This document shows, piece by piece, positions 15,591 to 23,892 of a DNA stretch of 40,214 bases. The stretch spans positions 1-40,214 of the forward strand of contig JAIYAV010000108.1 in NCBI GenBank assembly GCA_027488855.1, in the 5' to 3' direction. The position numbers and the translations under genes were made by a program. The notes below the pieces were generated by a model. That model ran no database searches. It was not told the origin of the DNA and saw nothing but the letters and a program-made list of their open reading frames with translations. The DNA comes from Saprospiraceae bacterium (GTDB taxonomy: Bacteria; Bacteroidota; Bacteroidia; Chitinophagales; Saprospiraceae). Positions within the stretch are counted from its first letter, which is position 1. Each line of letters opens with the position of its first letter.

Positions 15591-17810
15591 CTACTCCACA
15601 ATCACCACCTTCTTCGTCAACTGTTCCCCATCACCCGTAATGCGCAAATAGTACACCCCCGGGGTCAAACGACCTCCATCATGCAAGGAGAACCCCGCTT
15701 GAAACTGATCCACATCCATTTTCCAGGTTCTAAGTTTTGCCCCTTGTTGGTTGATCAACTCAAATTGCAGGGCGGGGTGAGTGGCAGGTAGTTCCAACTT
15801 AATCTCATTCGCGTTGCTGGAAATTGGGTTGGGATAAACCTTGACCGCCATATTGTTGAAATCAGACAAACCATCTCGCGTTGGAGTGCTGGTTTTGCTG
15901 AAATATTGCTCCCCAAATGCAAAAGCGGCCTTGCCAATTTTTTCACCAATCACCCGACCTGGGATATCATCGGCAGGTGGATGAATGCCCCCCCAAATGC
16001 GCGACAGACTAGACTGATCAGAGGCATCCCGATAAGTGGCCCATTGCAAAATGACATCTACAGTAGGGCCTTCTTCAAACTTGAGGTATTCGTTCTTTTT
16101 GGCCACAAATTCACCCATACCCCCAGGGAAATACGCATCACCGGTCAACATTGTCATCACTTCCGCTCCGGTACGAGAGAAGGTGGAGTGACCGGAAATT
16201 AGGCCAGCAAAGGGTGGAGATACAAAAGTAGGTCGTTGGTATGGCCACCAGCCTTCTGCCAAAATCCAGCCAACACCAGCATAAGTTGTAGCTGGATCGG
16301 TAATGTAATTGGGGCCGCGCCAGGCTTTAACCTTCACTTTGCCCAAGTCGCTGCCCTTCGCCCAGGTCAGGGTATCTGCAGGTTGTACTGTTTCAATTAA
16401 CCCCGGAACCAACTGCATGCCTTGGGCTGAATAACGGCTGAGCTTGTTGTCACTGGATTGCCCTTTGGTGCCCATATACCGAATGGCACTGACCGGGCGC
16501 ACGTAGTCGTACCAACCTTTGATGCCCCAGGCGGTGACGGCGGCATCGTGCATAGCTCCACCCAGGATAAAATAGGTTTTGACATCCCATTCCAGCGGCG
16601 AAAGTTCTTCACCTTGGCCTTTAAATTTCCGCTTGTGCGCAGGATGATCGGCTACATAATTGGCGATTGAAAACCAGTGCCCTGGCGGGGTTTCAGAACT
16701 GGGGCCATCAGCCCAAAATTCGGCCAATACCCGGGTATAATCCCCACGAGGCACCATTTGTGGGGTATAGGGTTTTCCAGTGACCGGATTCAGTTTGTGC
16801 CCCGATTGGGTAACGCCGCCTTGCACAATGTTGTAAAAAGCTTTGTATTCTTCAAAAGTTTTGGGTAGTGTCCCAGTGTTGCCAATTCCGGCTGGAGAAA
16901 CATCCCACATTACACCGTCTCTGGGGTCAAGATGAGCCGACCAGCAGGAAACCAAATCGAAATTCCATTGATAGGCAGCACTTGTACCACTTCCATCTGG
17001 ACTCAATTGGGGCGGCGTTCCGGGGTCGTGATACACCGGATATTGGTTGTTGTTGCGGGTAAACATGGTCAAATCCTGGCTTTTCAAGGAAAAAGGAGTG
17101 ACCCGCCCCCATTCAGGCGACAAAAACAAAGGTGTGTTCACCGGAATGACATTTCCCGATTGATCGATAAAAACATCCAGAGAGAGGGGCTGCCAACGGT
17201 TGGGGTCTTCCATGGTGTTGCCCGCAAACTTGGTTACCAATGGAGAATTGACGGGTTTGTAAAAAAGATTGCCGTAACTATTGCGTTCATTGGCACCATC
17301 CTGCAGGCCAAAGGCGATAAGTTGTTCGGCGATGTAATTGCCAAGCGCTGCAGCAGTACCAGTGCTGTAATTGGTGGAGCTGAAATTCTTATCGTAACCC
17401 ATGGCTACAAATAAACTATCGATGTAAGGCAAACTTTTGGCTGCCCCTGGTGAGCCTTTAAAGCGGTGGTTCAACAGACGGTACATAGCATAACTAATGG
17501 CTTCTTCTCTGGCAGTCTGGATATTCAAGGGTTTGGGAACGCCATTAAAAGGGCAAGTGTAAGCTCCCAATTTTTTACCCAAAAAGAAGGTTTGGACCGA
17601 AGGCTCGTAGGCAGCCCAGACATCGTACATAGCCACGGAAGTGTGAAAAAGATTGCGCGCATGCACTGTAGGGCGCGCAAAGTCGTTGCGGATGGCAAAC
17701 AAAGTGGCTTCATTCCATTTACGGGCTACCGAATGTTGTGCTAGGGATTGATTGGCTAAACCAAGGATGAAGCCAAAGAACAGGAAAAAGTGTAGAGTAC
17801 CTTTTTGCAT
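15591..17810 (-). CDS. Vanadium-haloperoxidase-like PAP2 protein with T9SS tail
   Basis: A 739-residue protein with a signal peptide (1-25, ending SLAQ). The vanadate/phosphate site of the PAP2/vanadium haloperoxidase superfamily is recognisable: Arg438-Pro439 in YDYVRPVSAIRY, SGH at 539-541, and Arg604 with His610 in SRIWGGIHPP. The C-terminal 80 residues (from VYPNP at 658) form a type A Por secretion/T9SS sorting domain, so the enzyme is exported and probably surface-attached. It may oxidise halides with peroxide or act as a phosphatase; sequence alone does not separate these. It is divergent from the EEP gene, with a 47-base gap. Confidence 0.87.
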   Translation of the reverse strand: MQKGTLHFFLFFGFILGLANQSLAQHSVARKWNEATLFAIRNDFARPTVHARNLFHTSVAMYDVWAAYEPSVQTFFLGKKLGAYTCPFNGVPKPLNIQTAREEAISYAMYRLLNHRFKGSPGAAKSLPYIDSLFVAMGYDKNFSSTNYSTGTAAALGNYIAEQLIAFGLQDGANERNSYGNLFYKPVNSPLVTKFAGNTMEDPNRWQPLSLDVFIDQSGNVIPVNTPLFLSPEWGRVTPFSLKSQDLTMFTRNNNQYPVYHDPGTPPQLSPDGSGTSAAYQWNFDLVSCWSAHLDPRDGVMWDVSPAGIGNTGTLPKTFEEYKAFYNIVQGGVTQSGHKLNPVTGKPYTPQMVPRGDYTRVLAEFWADGPSSETPPGHWFSIANYVADHPAHKRKFKGQGEELSPLEWDVKTYFILGGAMHDAAVTAWGIKGWYDYVRPVSAIRYMGTKGQSSDNKLSRYSAQGMQLVPGLIETVQPADTLTWAKGSDLGKVKVKAWRGPNYITDPATTYAGVGWILAEGWWPYQRPTFVSPPFAGLISGHSTFSRTGAEVMTMLTGDAYFPGGMGEFVAKKNEYLKFEEGPTVDVILQWATYRDASDQSSLSRIWGGIHPPADDIPGRVIGEKIGKAAFAFGEQYFSKTSTPTRDGLSDFNNMAVKVYPNPISSNANEIKLELPATHPALQFELINQQGAKLRTWKMDVDQFQAGFSLHDGGRLTPGVYYLRITGDGEQLTKKVVIVE

Positions 17811-17857
17811 GGGAATGGTGTTTTATCTTGTGGGCGAAATAACTTAAAAAAACCGAC

Positions 17858-18730
17858 ATGATCCAAGAATTTACGCATAAGGGCAAAATTCGACTTGTTT
17901 TGGCCTTCTGTTTAAGCGTCAGTACCTTTTTACCTGCACAGACTTTGCAGGTCATGACCTTTAATATTCGTTACAATACCGCTCAAGATGGTGAAAACCA
18001 GTGGTCGAAACGCAAAGAGAACCTAGCCAGCATGCTGCCTTTTTATGAGGTCGACATTTGTGGCATGCAAGAAGCCCTCGTCGGTCAAATCAGGGATATC
18101 GTCAACGCTCAGCCCCAATACACTTACCTAGGCGTAGGCAGGGATGATGGCAAAGAGGGCGGTGAATTCTCCCCAATTTTGTACCGCAAAGACAAATTTG
18201 AAGTGCTCAGCAGTGCTACCTTGTGGTTGAGTGAATCACCGGATGTGCCCAGCAAAGGTTGGGATGCCAACCTGAATCGCATTGTCACCTGGGCAAAATT
18301 CAAGGACAAAAAGAGCAAAAAGGTCTTTTTCGTCTTCAACACCCATTATGACCATATTGGCAAAATTGCCCGGCGGGAAAGTTCCAAATTGCTGCTGCAA
18401 AAAATAAAAGAAATTGCCGGAACTACGCCTGCCATCATCACTGGTGATTTCAATGCCACGCCGGATGATGAACCGATTAAGGTTTTGGTGGATGCAAGCA
18501 ATCCAGATAGGCTAACCGATACTGAAAAAATATCCCTCAGCCCCCACTTTGGCCCCTATAGCACCTTCAATGGATTTCAAGCTCAGGAGCAGGAGGGCCG
18601 CCACATTGATTACATTTTCACCAAAAATCCAGGAAAATTTAAAGTGCTTAAACATGCTACCTTGACAAATACCTGGGGCGGAAGGTTTGCTTCGGATCAT
18701 CATGCCGTGATGGTGGTGCTGGGGTGGTAG
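17858..18730 (+). CDS. Secreted endonuclease/exonuclease/phosphatase family protein
   Basis: A 290-residue protein with an N-terminal export signal (about 1-27, ending LPAQ). EEP-family catalytic elements appear in order: Asn in MTFNIRYNT, metal-binding Glu in GMQEAL, His/Asp around FNTHYDH, GDFNATPDDEP, and the C-terminal SDHHAVM. The active site resembles that of Mg2+-dependent phosphodiesterases and sphingomyelinases; the substrate is unknown. Export suggests scavenging of phosphate or nucleotides. A long palindrome lies just after the gene. Confidence 0.87.
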   Translation: MIQEFTHKGKIRLVLAFCLSVSTFLPAQTLQVMTFNIRYNTAQDGENQWSKRKENLASMLPFYEVDICGMQEALVGQIRDIVNAQPQYTYLGVGRDDGKEGGEFSPILYRKDKFEVLSSATLWLSESPDVPSKGWDANLNRIVTWAKFKDKKSKKVFFVFNTHYDHIGKIARRESSKLLLQKIKEIAGTTPAIITGDFNATPDDEPIKVLVDASNPDRLTDTEKISLSPHFGPYSTFNGFQAQEQEGRHIDYIFTKNPGKFKVLKHATLTNTWGGRFASDHHAVMVVLGW

Positions 18731-18748
18731 TTACAAACTGAAGTGTCT

Positions 18749-18830
18749 CTTAAGTGCCTTTGGATTCTTAGGTGGTGAAAAATATGCCGCTCCTTGTTTT
18801 TCACCACCTAAGAATCCTCAGGCACTTAAG
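18749..18830. repeat. Long palindrome flanking the SDR gene on its 3' side
   Basis: Arms of 34 bases at 18749-18782 and 18797-18830 match at 32 positions around a 14-base loop (TATGCCGCTCCTTG). They contain CTTAAGTGCC and TTCTTAGGTGGTGAAAAA. It lies between convergent genes, so it can serve as a terminator in both directions. It shares the loop word ATGCCGCT (ATGTCGCT in the other) and the TTCTTAGGTG core with the palindrome at 19720-19824. Confidence 0.8.
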
Positions 18831-18865
18831 GATCACCTAAGGAATGATGCGCTTCATCTGGACTT

Positions 18866-19657
18866 CTACCGCGCCGTCCAGCCCCCATCTACGGTCACCA
18901 TGCTCCCCACCATGTAACTGGCAGCCTCGCTAGCTAAAAAGATCGCGGCACCCTGGATTTCTTTTAGTTCCGCCCAACGGCCCAGTGCAGTAGCCCCCAC
19001 CACAAATTTTTTACCCTCTTCAGTATCCGCGATCGGCAAGTTCATTTCAGTCAAAAATGGCCCCGGGCAAATGGCGTTCACATTGATGTTGAAAGGAGCC
19101 ATTTCCAGCCCCAGCGCACGGGTCATTTGTACCACAGCACCCTTACTCGAAGTATAGGGGGTACGATTGGCCAAACCAACCAAACCAAGGGTGCTGGCCA
19201 AATTGATGATGCTGCCCTTACCCTCTTTTTTCATGTGTGGGATCACCGCCTTGCAGCACAACCAGGTGCCCGTTACATTCACATTCATCACCTGATCAAA
19301 ATCTTCCAGGCTCAGTTCATCGATGGCACCACGGATGTTGATGCCCGCGCTGTTGATCAGGATGTCGATACGCCCAAAGGTGTCGATGGCTTTTTGGGCC
19401 ATGGCTTCGGTGTGGGCCTGGTTCGTCACATCCGCAGCGAAAGCAATGACTTGAACTGGGAAAGCCTGGGCTAATTCAGCGGCAGCTTGGAGGCCTTCTT
19501 CTTCCTTGCGGTTGACGAGCATGATATTGGCACCAGCGGAAGCAAGCGCAGCGGCCATTGCGAGGCCCAGGCCTTTGGAGCCTCCGGTGACAATAGCGGT
19601 CTTACCACTTAAGTCAAATAATTTTATCCCAGGTAATGTGTGTAGTCCTTGATCCAT
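18866..19657 (-). CDS. SDR oxidoreductase, gluconate 5-dehydrogenase-like
   Basis: A 263-residue classical short-chain dehydrogenase. It has the nucleotide motif TGGSKGLG (24-31), NSAG (102-105), Ser155, Tyr168-x3-Lys172 (YTSSK) and the C-terminal VDGGWTAR typical of the group. Relatives reduce 5-keto-gluconate or 2-deoxy-keto acids, or oxidise related polyols. The ATG at 19657 is chosen; upstream starts to 19702 would add 15 residues near the palindrome and look less natural. It lies downstream of the isomerase and cytochrome genes on the same strand, but the 19720 palindrome separates it from them. Confidence 0.87.
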   Translation of the reverse strand: MDQGLHTLPGIKLFDLSGKTAIVTGGSKGLGLAMAAALASAGANIMLVNRKEEEGLQAAAELAQAFPVQVIAFAADVTNQAHTEAMAQKAIDTFGRIDILINSAGINIRGAIDELSLEDFDQVMNVNVTGTWLCCKAVIPHMKKEGKGSIINLASTLGLVGLANRTPYTSSKGAVVQMTRALGLEMAPFNINVNAICPGPFLTEMNLPIADTEEGKKFVVGATALGRWAELKEIQGAAIFLASEAASYMVGSMVTVDGGWTAR

Positions 19658-19719
19658 ATTTAAAAAATCTACTTTTTGATTTGATTTTCGCCGCAGGCGC
19701 AAAATCCTTAGATGAATTG

Positions 19720-19824
19720 CTAAGGTGTTCTTAGGTGTCTAAGGTGGTTCAATTAAAATGTCGCTTTGTTTTTTTGAACCAGGCTGTTTTTTTGAACCAC
19801 CTTAGACACCTAAGAACACCTTAG
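19720..19824. repeat. Perfect 33-bp inverted repeat on the 5' side of the SDR gene
   Basis: CTAAGGTGTTCTTAGGTGTC... (19720-19752) is matched base for base at 19792-19824, with a 39-base loop that repeats TTTTTTTGAACCA. The right end lies three bases before the stop codon of the isomerase gene. The stem is internally repetitive (CTAAGG, TTCTTAGGTG). It would form a strong hairpin in the intergenic mRNA between the isomerase and SDR genes. Confidence 0.85.
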
Positions 19825-19827
19825 AGG

Positions 19828-20940
19828 TTAACCTAAACCTAATTTATTCTTGCTGTAGCTCAAACAATCGAGCACATTTTTTTCCTCAAAAGCCAGCTTT
19901 TGTTCAAAATCCAGGTTTTTTACTCCAGGCAAAGTTCCCGGGTATTTTTTTGCCCGCACCAACTGGATGGTTTTAGCCAAATCAGTGGCCGGAGTTTGAG
20001 CAAAGGTCGCCCAATAAGCGTCGCTGAAACAAGGAATTTGCAAGGGGTCCCGGGTGATCAGTTCCAGGTTAAAATTGATGCTTGGATTCGTTTTTTTGCA
20101 CAAATCCAAAGCCGCACGCAGATCAATTATTCCAGTACCTAGTGGAACCTCCGACATTAAAAAACCTTGCTCGTATTCCGCCAGGCCTACATCCTTGACA
20201 TGCGTCGAAAAAGCATAGGTTGCCAGGGCTTTAATCACTTCCATGGGGTCCTCCAGCAAGGAAATATTGTTGCCAAAATCAAGAGTTATCCCAACCCAGG
20301 GGCTAGAAAGGCCTTTGAGGATTTCGAGTAGTTCAGCAGCTTTCCAGTCTTTGTGGTTTTCGACCGCCAATTTGATCCGGTGTTTTTTTACGATGGGTTC
20401 AGCCCATTGCAGCGACTGGATGGATTGTTTTTTGAAGGCCGCAAATGCTTCAGCGCTGTTGAAGGTTTCGTACCTCCGGCCATTCAGGCAGACAGTGCGG
20501 AGCACTTGTGCCCCAGCTTCTTTGGCGGCAAGTACTTCTTTTTCAAAGGTTGCTACGTCTTCTGCAGTTTTGGGTAGTCCAATGCTGCCTTCGAGGTAAA
20601 GCCCCAGTTTTTCGCGACGCTCCCGTACTTTTTTGGCAAAGTCTGTAGTCCAGTTGTTGAGTGTGACCTGGATTCCGCCAGCCCCAAGTTCGTGGCAATG
20701 TTCCAAAAGTTGGATGGCATCGGTAAAAGCCGGATAGGTTTTACTCTCGGTTTTGGCATTCCAGCGGATGGAATACGAATGGACGATGACGCCCATGGCT
20801 GATTCCACGGTCATAGCGGATAAATAGTTTAAGGGTTGAGCAAAAGCCAGGAGGCCGAGAGCGGAGGTGTGTAAAAACTCCCTGCGTTGAAGGCCAGTTT
20901 TCTGATCGGTCAGAGTATCAATGGGTTGAAGATGCTTCAT
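19828..20940 (-). CDS. Tat-exported sugar phosphate isomerase/epimerase-like TIM barrel
   Basis: A 370-residue protein with a Tat-like signal (Arg19-Arg20 in QRREFLHTSALGLLAFAQPL). The rest fits the xylose isomerase-like TIM barrel (PF01261): GITLDFGNN, the metal-ligand-like VENHKDW, STHVKDV and the C-terminal NLELITRDPL. Such exported members accompany sugar dehydrogenases in Bacteroidota and Planctomycetes. It begins 21 bases after the PVC-type cytochrome gene on the same strand, and the two are surely co-transcribed. The substrate is unknown, probably a sugar, inositol or keto-sugar. Confidence 0.85.
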   Translation of the reverse strand: MKHLQPIDTLTDQKTGLQRREFLHTSALGLLAFAQPLNYLSAMTVESAMGVIVHSYSIRWNAKTESKTYPAFTDAIQLLEHCHELGAGGIQVTLNNWTTDFAKKVRERREKLGLYLEGSIGLPKTAEDVATFEKEVLAAKEAGAQVLRTVCLNGRRYETFNSAEAFAAFKKQSIQSLQWAEPIVKKHRIKLAVENHKDWKAAELLEILKGLSSPWVGITLDFGNNISLLEDPMEVIKALATYAFSTHVKDVGLAEYEQGFLMSEVPLGTGIIDLRAALDLCKKTNPSINFNLELITRDPLQIPCFSDAYWATFAQTPATDLAKTIQLVRAKKYPGTLPGVKNLDFEQKLAFEEKNVLDCLSYSKNKLGLG

Positions 20941-20961
20941 GATTGCAGTTATTTTGACCTA

Positions 20962-23511
20962 CTATTTAGGTGTTTTCCCAATCGGCCATTTGGCTTTGAC
21001 GTATTTATCCAGGTCATTTACGGTCCAGGGCATCACCCGCCCTTGGGAGGTGTGCCGGGTACTACCTACGATACTGGAGGTAACTGGCGAAGCTTGGTTA
21101 CCCCATTCATTGCGGATGTAAGTCAATATTGCGGCGATATCCGCGTCGTCCATCACCGAATGGGCAGGCATGACCGGTAAAATCTCGGGAGCTCCGTATT
21201 TTTTGCCTTGCACCACAATGGGGCCTTCCAGGCCGTGCAAGATGATCAGCGACAACCTCTTTTCATCCCCCAAAACCCATTCAGAACCAACCATAGGGGG
21301 GCCAAAACGATCCAGACCCTGGCCATTGGTTCCGTGGCAGCCCGCGCAGGTAGCCAGGTATTTTTGTCGGCCCAGGGCAAATTGTTTGCTGGCTTTCTCA
21401 TCCAAGGCGTTTTGCACATTCAGCGATAATTCAGGTTTAAATCCCGGCCAACTGAACCTATTTTTGAGGTTTGCCGTTGCGTTGGGTTCCAAGGGCAAAT
21501 CGGTTCTTTTCAACAAGTCGGCCTGAGTGGGCAATGCAATGGGCGGTGCACCTTTAAAATTGAGTGCAGCAATGGCCAAGGCATTGAGTACGACTTGTTC
21601 TTTTTTTGCAAAGGGTTTGCCCTCATTGTGCAACAAATTCAACAGCTGCATGAGTTCAGCGGGGTCTTTTTTTGCAGCAATGGCGGTGGCCAACATTTCC
21701 AAAAATATCTCCCGGTTTTGTTCCGGGTTTTGCCAATTGGAGCTCTGCCAGAGTTTTTGCAAAAAATTCAATTCCAAATCCCGCAGGCTACTCATTACGG
21801 CATCGCGCAGCAGGGGTAAGTCAACAAATTGGTCGATGATGGTTTCGTTGACCTTTAGATTGGCTGAGGGGCTGAGCATATGGGCACTCAAGGCGCATTG
21901 CAAGGCCACCTTGACTTTGGCGCCTTTGGCCAATTCAAGCACCTTTTGGTCCAGTTTTTCCCGCACTTGTGGAGCTTGGGCTATAGTTTTTTCCAACAAT
22001 TGCAAAGCCGTGGTTTTGATCAAATCTTGAGGGTCGTCAAGTAAAGGCAGCAATTGAGTCGCCTTTAATTGTCCCAGCCCCTCCAATGTCCACAAAGCGT
22101 GAAAGCGAGCCAGGGTGAAGTTGGATTGTTGGATCAACGTTTCCAACATAGGCACTGCGGCCAGATCCGCTTTTTTTTTTTTTTTTTGTTGAGCCATATC
22201 GCGCTGCCAGCCATTGGGGTGTGACAATTGAGCCACTAAAGCGGAAGTGCTCAAAGTGCTCATTTTTTCGACCTTTTTGGGCGTCCAATTGTTCGGCACG
22301 ATCCGCCAAATCCGCCCCATGTGGATGGGCAAAACCAAATTCCGTTTGAGCGTTTGTTCCCTTAAGTATGGGGTGACATATGCCCCGTGCTGAATCAGCC
22401 CCCGGTACATGTCTGCCACATAAATCGCTCCATCGGGGCCAGTGGTCAAATTGACGGGGCGGCAACGTTCATCAGTGGAGGCAAAAAATTCTTTACCGGG
22501 GTTGGGGTCATAGGCATTTAGCAAGGCCCCGTTTTCCCGGACTACATTTCTTTTGATCAAATTCCCAGCGGGCTCACAGACGAGGACGTTGCCGTAATAT
22601 TCTTCGGGAAATAATTTGGAGCGCAGTGCTAGTGGCGAACAGGCCGCCGTAAACTCCAACAAACGCCCTTTCTTATTCAAGGTTCCTGGAATATAGCCTC
22701 GATTGACGGCCGGGGTGGCGCGAATGGGAAACACCTTGCGGTCGATGGTCAAGCCGTGGTCGATGCCAGAAGAATGACGGTGATGTGGATTGCGGGTAAG
22801 GCTGTTGGCAGGCACCAGATCGGCGTGCAATTGCGACCAATTGTAGTTGTAAAACAAGCGGCCCTGGTCATCGTGACTCAGGCCCCATTGGCCTCTGAAT
22901 TCGGTGCTGTCTCGTTTCCAGGCACCATTAATCAGTCGATAACGCAGTCGGGACTTGACATTGTAGTACCAGTTGTCGGTATTGAGCAGGAGTCCATTGT
23001 CGGAATGCTCAGGCAAACCATTCTTGGCATAAGTAGAATCCAACAAAATTTGGGAATCGGCTCGTAAGTCCCCATCCAAATCCTGGGTGAGCCAGAGGGC
23101 TTTACGGTGTGCAACCAGTGCGCCACCTTTGATCAAACCCAAAGACCTGGGCATCACCAGACTGTCGAGGTAAATGGTGCTTTTGTCCATTGTTCCATCG
23201 CCATTGGTGTCTTCCAAAATGGAGATGCGGCCAGTGGGTAATGTTTCCCCTTTGCCGTCAATATCGGGCATAAAACCGCGCATTTCCACCACCCACAAGC
23301 GGCCATCAGGGTCAAAACTCAGCGCGACGGGTTCTTGTACCATGGGCTCGGCGGCAACCAGTTGTACTTTGAAACCGGGTTCTACTTGGAAGGTGGCGAG
23401 TTCTTCCTGGGGGGATTTTGCAGGGGAGGGATCGAGAAATGAACCATTCCCCGATTGTTGAATTGGGATAAAAAGGGCAAGGATAAACGAGCTGAGCAGT
23501 AGGCGAAACAT
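20962..23511 (-). CDS. PVC-type dehydrogenase with HEAT region and cytochrome c domain
   Basis: An 849-residue exported protein (signal 1-20). The N-terminal half (about 40-400) fits the PVC-type membrane-bound dehydrogenase domain, a beta-propeller with SFDPDGRLWVVEMRGF and TTGPDGAIYVADMYRG. HEAT-like helices follow (about 430-640). The C-terminus is a monohaem cytochrome c with CAGCH at 722-726 and Met781 (PVMPAHS) as likely sixth ligand. It probably oxidises a sugar or polyol and passes electrons to the respiratory chain. Six lysines near residues 442-447 are encoded by an A17 tract. It is the first gene of the cluster, upstream of the isomerase gene. Confidence 0.85.
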   Translation of the reverse strand: MFRLLLSSFILALFIPIQQSGNGSFLDPSPAKSPQEELATFQVEPGFKVQLVAAEPMVQEPVALSFDPDGRLWVVEMRGFMPDIDGKGETLPTGRISILEDTNGDGTMDKSTIYLDSLVMPRSLGLIKGGALVAHRKALWLTQDLDGDLRADSQILLDSTYAKNGLPEHSDNGLLLNTDNWYYNVKSRLRYRLINGAWKRDSTEFRGQWGLSHDDQGRLFYNYNWSQLHADLVPANSLTRNPHHRHSSGIDHGLTIDRKVFPIRATPAVNRGYIPGTLNKKGRLLEFTAACSPLALRSKLFPEEYYGNVLVCEPAGNLIKRNVVRENGALLNAYDPNPGKEFFASTDERCRPVNLTTGPDGAIYVADMYRGLIQHGAYVTPYLREQTLKRNLVLPIHMGRIWRIVPNNWTPKKVEKMSTLSTSALVAQLSHPNGWQRDMAQQKKKKKADLAAVPMLETLIQQSNFTLARFHALWTLEGLGQLKATQLLPLLDDPQDLIKTTALQLLEKTIAQAPQVREKLDQKVLELAKGAKVKVALQCALSAHMLSPSANLKVNETIIDQFVDLPLLRDAVMSSLRDLELNFLQKLWQSSNWQNPEQNREIFLEMLATAIAAKKDPAELMQLLNLLHNEGKPFAKKEQVVLNALAIAALNFKGAPPIALPTQADLLKRTDLPLEPNATANLKNRFSWPGFKPELSLNVQNALDEKASKQFALGRQKYLATCAGCHGTNGQGLDRFGPPMVGSEWVLGDEKRLSLIILHGLEGPIVVQGKKYGAPEILPVMPAHSVMDDADIAAILTYIRNEWGNQASPVTSSIVGSTRHTSQGRVMPWTVNDLDKYVKAKWPIGKTPK
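22171..22187 (+). repeat. 17-base homopolymer (A17 on the coding strand) inside a gene
   Basis: T17 on the plus strand encodes a poly-lysine run in the middle of the 849-residue cytochrome protein, within the HEAT region. It is preceded by CAACA on the coding strand. Mononucleotide runs of this length slip at replication and transcription. Confidence 0.9.
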
Positions 23512-23667
23512 GGACGATGTATTGAATGATCAACAATAACTTTTATCAATTTCCAACCTGTTGACCTTATACTGAGAAAGATAGTCTTTATTTTACTTGC
23601 ATGTACAGAATATTGCACTTAAATTGCAAATAAATTTTTTGTTTACAAAACTAACAAGCTCTAGATT

Positions 23668-23892
23668 ATGATTGATTTGAATTATACTTGGGTAGATATG
23701 GAATGCCCGAGCTGTGGATACCAAGATGAGGTGCAATTAGTTGATGTTAAAACAGAAAAAACTGTTTACTGTCACAATTGTAAAGAATCAATAATGCTTC
23801 TTGACAATGAAGCCAGTGTACATCATGGGATCGAAGCAATAAATAGCTCAATCAATAAATTAGAAAAGGCCTTTAAAATATTTGGGAAATGA
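23668..23892 (+). CDS. Small zinc-ribbon protein
   Basis: A 74-residue protein with a four-cysteine zinc ribbon: CPSC (Cys13, Cys16) and CHNC (Cys35, Cys38), spaced 18 residues apart, then a helix NSSINKLEKAFKIFGK. No specific family is recognised. Its stop overlaps the ATG of the nuclease gene in an ATGA, so the two are translationally coupled. It probably binds nucleic acid or the nuclease. The codon use is AT-rich compared with the flanking genes, suggesting transfer of the pair. Confidence 0.7.
   Translation: MIDLNYTWVDMECPSCGYQDEVQLVDVKTEKTVYCHNCKESIMLLDNEASVHHGIEAINSSINKLEKAFKIFGK

Noticed and set aside
18749-19824. CRISPR array from spaced repeats
   Set aside because: The repeats are inverted, only two in number and bracket a gene; no spacer series exists.
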